This document shows, piece by piece, positions 62,601 through 64,000 of a stretch of DNA of 64,000 nt. A program made the translations under genes and the position numbers. The DNA is from Emiliania huxleyi CCMP1516 (taxonomy: Eukaryota; Haptophyta; Isochrysidales; Noelaerhabdaceae). Position 1 is the stretch's first letter, and each line of letters opens with the position of its first letter. Under the pieces are notes generated by a model that saw nothing but the letters and a program-made list of their open reading frames with translations, did not search any database and was not told where the DNA came from. The DNA lies in the NCBI RefSeq assembly GCF_000372725.1, contig NW_005200169.1, positions 62,252 through 126,251 on the forward strand, written 5' to 3'.

Positions 62601-64000
62601 TCCGTCGACTGCTGCATCCGCGCGAGCACCTTCGCCCCCGAGAGCAGCAGCTGGCGCGAGAGCTCGCACTGCGTCGCCGACATGGGCACGTACACCAGCG
62701 CCTCCGTCTTTGCGGGCAGCGACTGCAGCACCTCACGCTTGAGGCGGCGCAGCATGAAGGCGGAGAGCAGCTGGCCGCACTTGCTGATCGCCGCCTCGTC
62801 GATCTGGCCGCGGCCGAGGTCGAAGGCGTCGTCAAACACGGCCGAGTCGTAAAAGAGCTCCGGGTGCAAAAAGTGCATCAGCGCCCAGAGCTCGTGCAGG
62901 TTGTTTTGGAGGGGCGTGCCGGTGAGCAGCAGCTTGCGCTGCGCCTTGACGCTGCGCAGCCGGTCGTACAGCGCGGTGCGCTCGTTCTTGATGCGGTGCC
63001 CCTCGTCGAGGACGAGGTAGCGCCACTGGATGCGGTGCGTGAGCACCGTCTTCATGTTTTGCGACGCCGCCATCTCGTAGGTGGTGACGACGACGTCGAA
63101 GCTCGAGACGTCGGACAGCAGCTCGGTGCGCATCAGCTCGCGCTCGCGCTGGTCCGCCTACGAGGAGGGGCGTGGAGACGGGTCAGGGGAGGGACTACGG
63201 AGAGGCTCGCGCCCTCGCGCCGGCCGGGCCGAGTGCAGCCGGATGACGCGCATCGAGGGGACGAACCGCTTGAACTCGTTGACCCAAGACGTGAGCACGG
63301 AGAGGGGCGCGACGACGAGGCTCGGCCCGTTGACGTTGCACTCGTTCTTGAGGTAGGCGAGGAAGGCAATCACCTGGAAGGTCTTGCCCAGCCCCATCTC
63401 GTCGGCGAGGATGCCGTTGATGCCTTGGCCGTACGCGCGCAGCATCCAGTTGAGGCCCGCCACCTGGGGAGGAACGGGGTGCGGCGCGGACGTGGACGCG
63501 TCATGGACGTGTCGTGGGTGCGTCGCGGACGTGCCGCGCGGGCGGGCGGGCGCCTGGTGCGGCTGCAGCGTCCCCTCGATGTAGGAGAGCTCCTCGAGCG
63601 CCGCCGCCGTCACCGCCCCCTCTGGGAGCGTCCCGAACGCCTCCAAAGCCTCCTCCGTCGACCCCGCATCCTCCTCCGCAGCCCTGCGGGCCGCGGCGCG
63701 GGCGGCGGCCGCCGCGCCTGCGCCCGCGCCTCGGCTGGGCTTGCCGGCGGCGGTGGCGCCGACCACGGGCTGCGCGCCGCCGCCCGCGCCGCCGCCCGCG
63801 CCGCTGCCCGCGCCGCTGCCCGCGCCATCGGCCGCGCCGCCGCCCTCGCTGCCGCCCGCGCTGGCCTCCGCCTCCGCCTCCATCTCGACGAGCTTCCGCT
63901 GCGCGAACTCCTCCGGCTCCTCCTCGCCGAGCGGCGACGCGGCGCGCGACGGCTCGGACGGCGTCGGCGTGCCGCGCTCGCCCTGCCCGCCCTCCTCCTC
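59655..64000 (-). CDS. SNF2-family chromatin remodeller with PHD finger and Tudor/Agenet-like C-terminus (5' partial)
   Basis: The gene continues beyond the window end. Exons on the minus strand: >64000-63554, 63463-63230, 63157-62138, 62062-62016, 61612-61188, 61116-60638, 60569-60423, 60368-60146, 60077-60014 and 59943-59655. All nine introns fit GC-AG and keep frame. SNF2 motifs: ADEMGLGKTFQVIAFLA (I), LVLDEGHRIKNE (II), LLLTGTPLQNN (III), STRAGGLGITLTSADTVVLY (V) and DRVHRIGQTRP (VI). After an acidic/basic linker comes a PHD-like finger (CQHCFLPGGDLIMCDHC, MHLACAG, CPHHKCHLCQRKA), an extended Cys/His region (CSECPKAFCEDHLPLDAEMV), an E/D-rich stretch and a beta-barrel module (LELRYLDGWWDVVLRKR, VEAVGYGAVHDVEPAQL). 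It would be a nuclear nucleosome remodeller reading histone marks. Helicase order resembles ISWI/SMARCA-type, subgroup unclear. Confidence 0.9.
60544..60638 (-). repeat. Intron bounded by a 27-bp exon duplication with AT-rich core
   Basis: 60544-60570 and 60612-60638 are the same 27 bp with one mismatch (AGCGGGAGGTGG...AAGGCC on the plus strand). The 41 bp between are TAATTAACTCTTGATTAACT-type AT-rich sequence. One copy is exon (AFCEDHLPL) and the other starts the intron. Confidence 0.85.

Noticed and set aside
61746..62852. 368-aa plus-strand ORF
   Set aside because: Gly/Arg/Glu repeats antisense to an intron minisatellite and to SNF2 coding sequence.

Overview
The window is nuclear DNA of a GC-rich, flagellated, photosynthetic protist, most likely a haptophyte (Emiliania/Prymnesium/Chrysochromulina type). 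Pelagophytes or another alga with complex plastids cannot be excluded. The evidence is: genes split by short introns; an axonemal dynein intermediate chain (flagellum); a fused DUF3593-DUF2499 protein of the cyanobacterium/plastid lineage; a protein with a bipartite plastid-like leader; BspA-type leucine-rich repeats, OPR-like/RAP repeats and RCC1 fragments of the kind abundant in haptophytes; and retroelement remnants. All multi-exon models were built by hand from reading-frame continuity, phase and family similarity, so exon edges may be off by a few bases.

Layout. 1-588: tail of a Cys-rich protein. 1.1-3.2 kb: LTR-type retroelement remnant. 3.28-4.0 kb: foldback element flanked by TTAA. 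4.07-6.4 kb: COG0523/ZNG1 zinc-chaperone GTPase. 6.7-9.9 kb (-): divergent ABC transporter. 10.25-12.3 kb (-): DUF3422 protein, divergent from SWC2/YL1 at 12.5-13.7 kb. 14.7-16.7 kb (-): dynein IC138/WDR78-like protein. 17.4-19.7 kb: DUF3593-DUF2499. 20.5-23.1 kb: two unknown proteins and an RCC1 fragment. 23.6-25.8 kb: amino-acid/auxin permease. 26-32.1 kb: transposon-rich, with an N gap and a misassembly-like duplicated flank, plus an intact LRR gene. 32.25-34.5 kb: TMTC-like membrane protein. 35.2-37.3 kb: retroelement fragment followed by a 5'-broken RAP gene. 37.45-38.3 kb: fatty acid hydroxylase. 39.7-41.5 kb (-): unknown plastid-directed protein. 42.6-44.5 kb (-): ribokinase/deoxyribose-phosphate aldolase fusion, divergent from a cytochrome b5 protein. 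45.4-47.0 kb (-): two-domain racemase-family protein. 48.7-52 kb: CXXC zinc finger that appears to be spliced to a multi-pass membrane region. 52.9-55.0 kb: Cys-rich unknown protein and a RING-CH membrane E3 ligase. 55.8-59.2 kb: GT77-like glycosyltransferase. 59.65 kb to the window end (-): SNF2-PHD-Tudor chromatin remodeller.

The most striking system-level signal is in the introns. More than half of the roughly 55 introns that could be placed need a GC donor, and a few need GA. The first bases of many introns repeat the first bases of the downstream exon, giving direct repeats of 10 to about 28 bp around the intron. Intron interiors are short minisatellites, self-complementary tandem repeats or AT-rich fillers. 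This looks like recent intron gain by insertion with target duplication (introner-like) or by tandem duplication of AGGC-containing exon sequence.

The genes are independent single-gene transcription units. Functional links are local: a ribokinase-DERA fusion that would run two consecutive steps of (deoxy)ribose catabolism, and several chromatin factors (SWC2, CXXC, SNF2-PHD) in one window without any operon-like arrangement.
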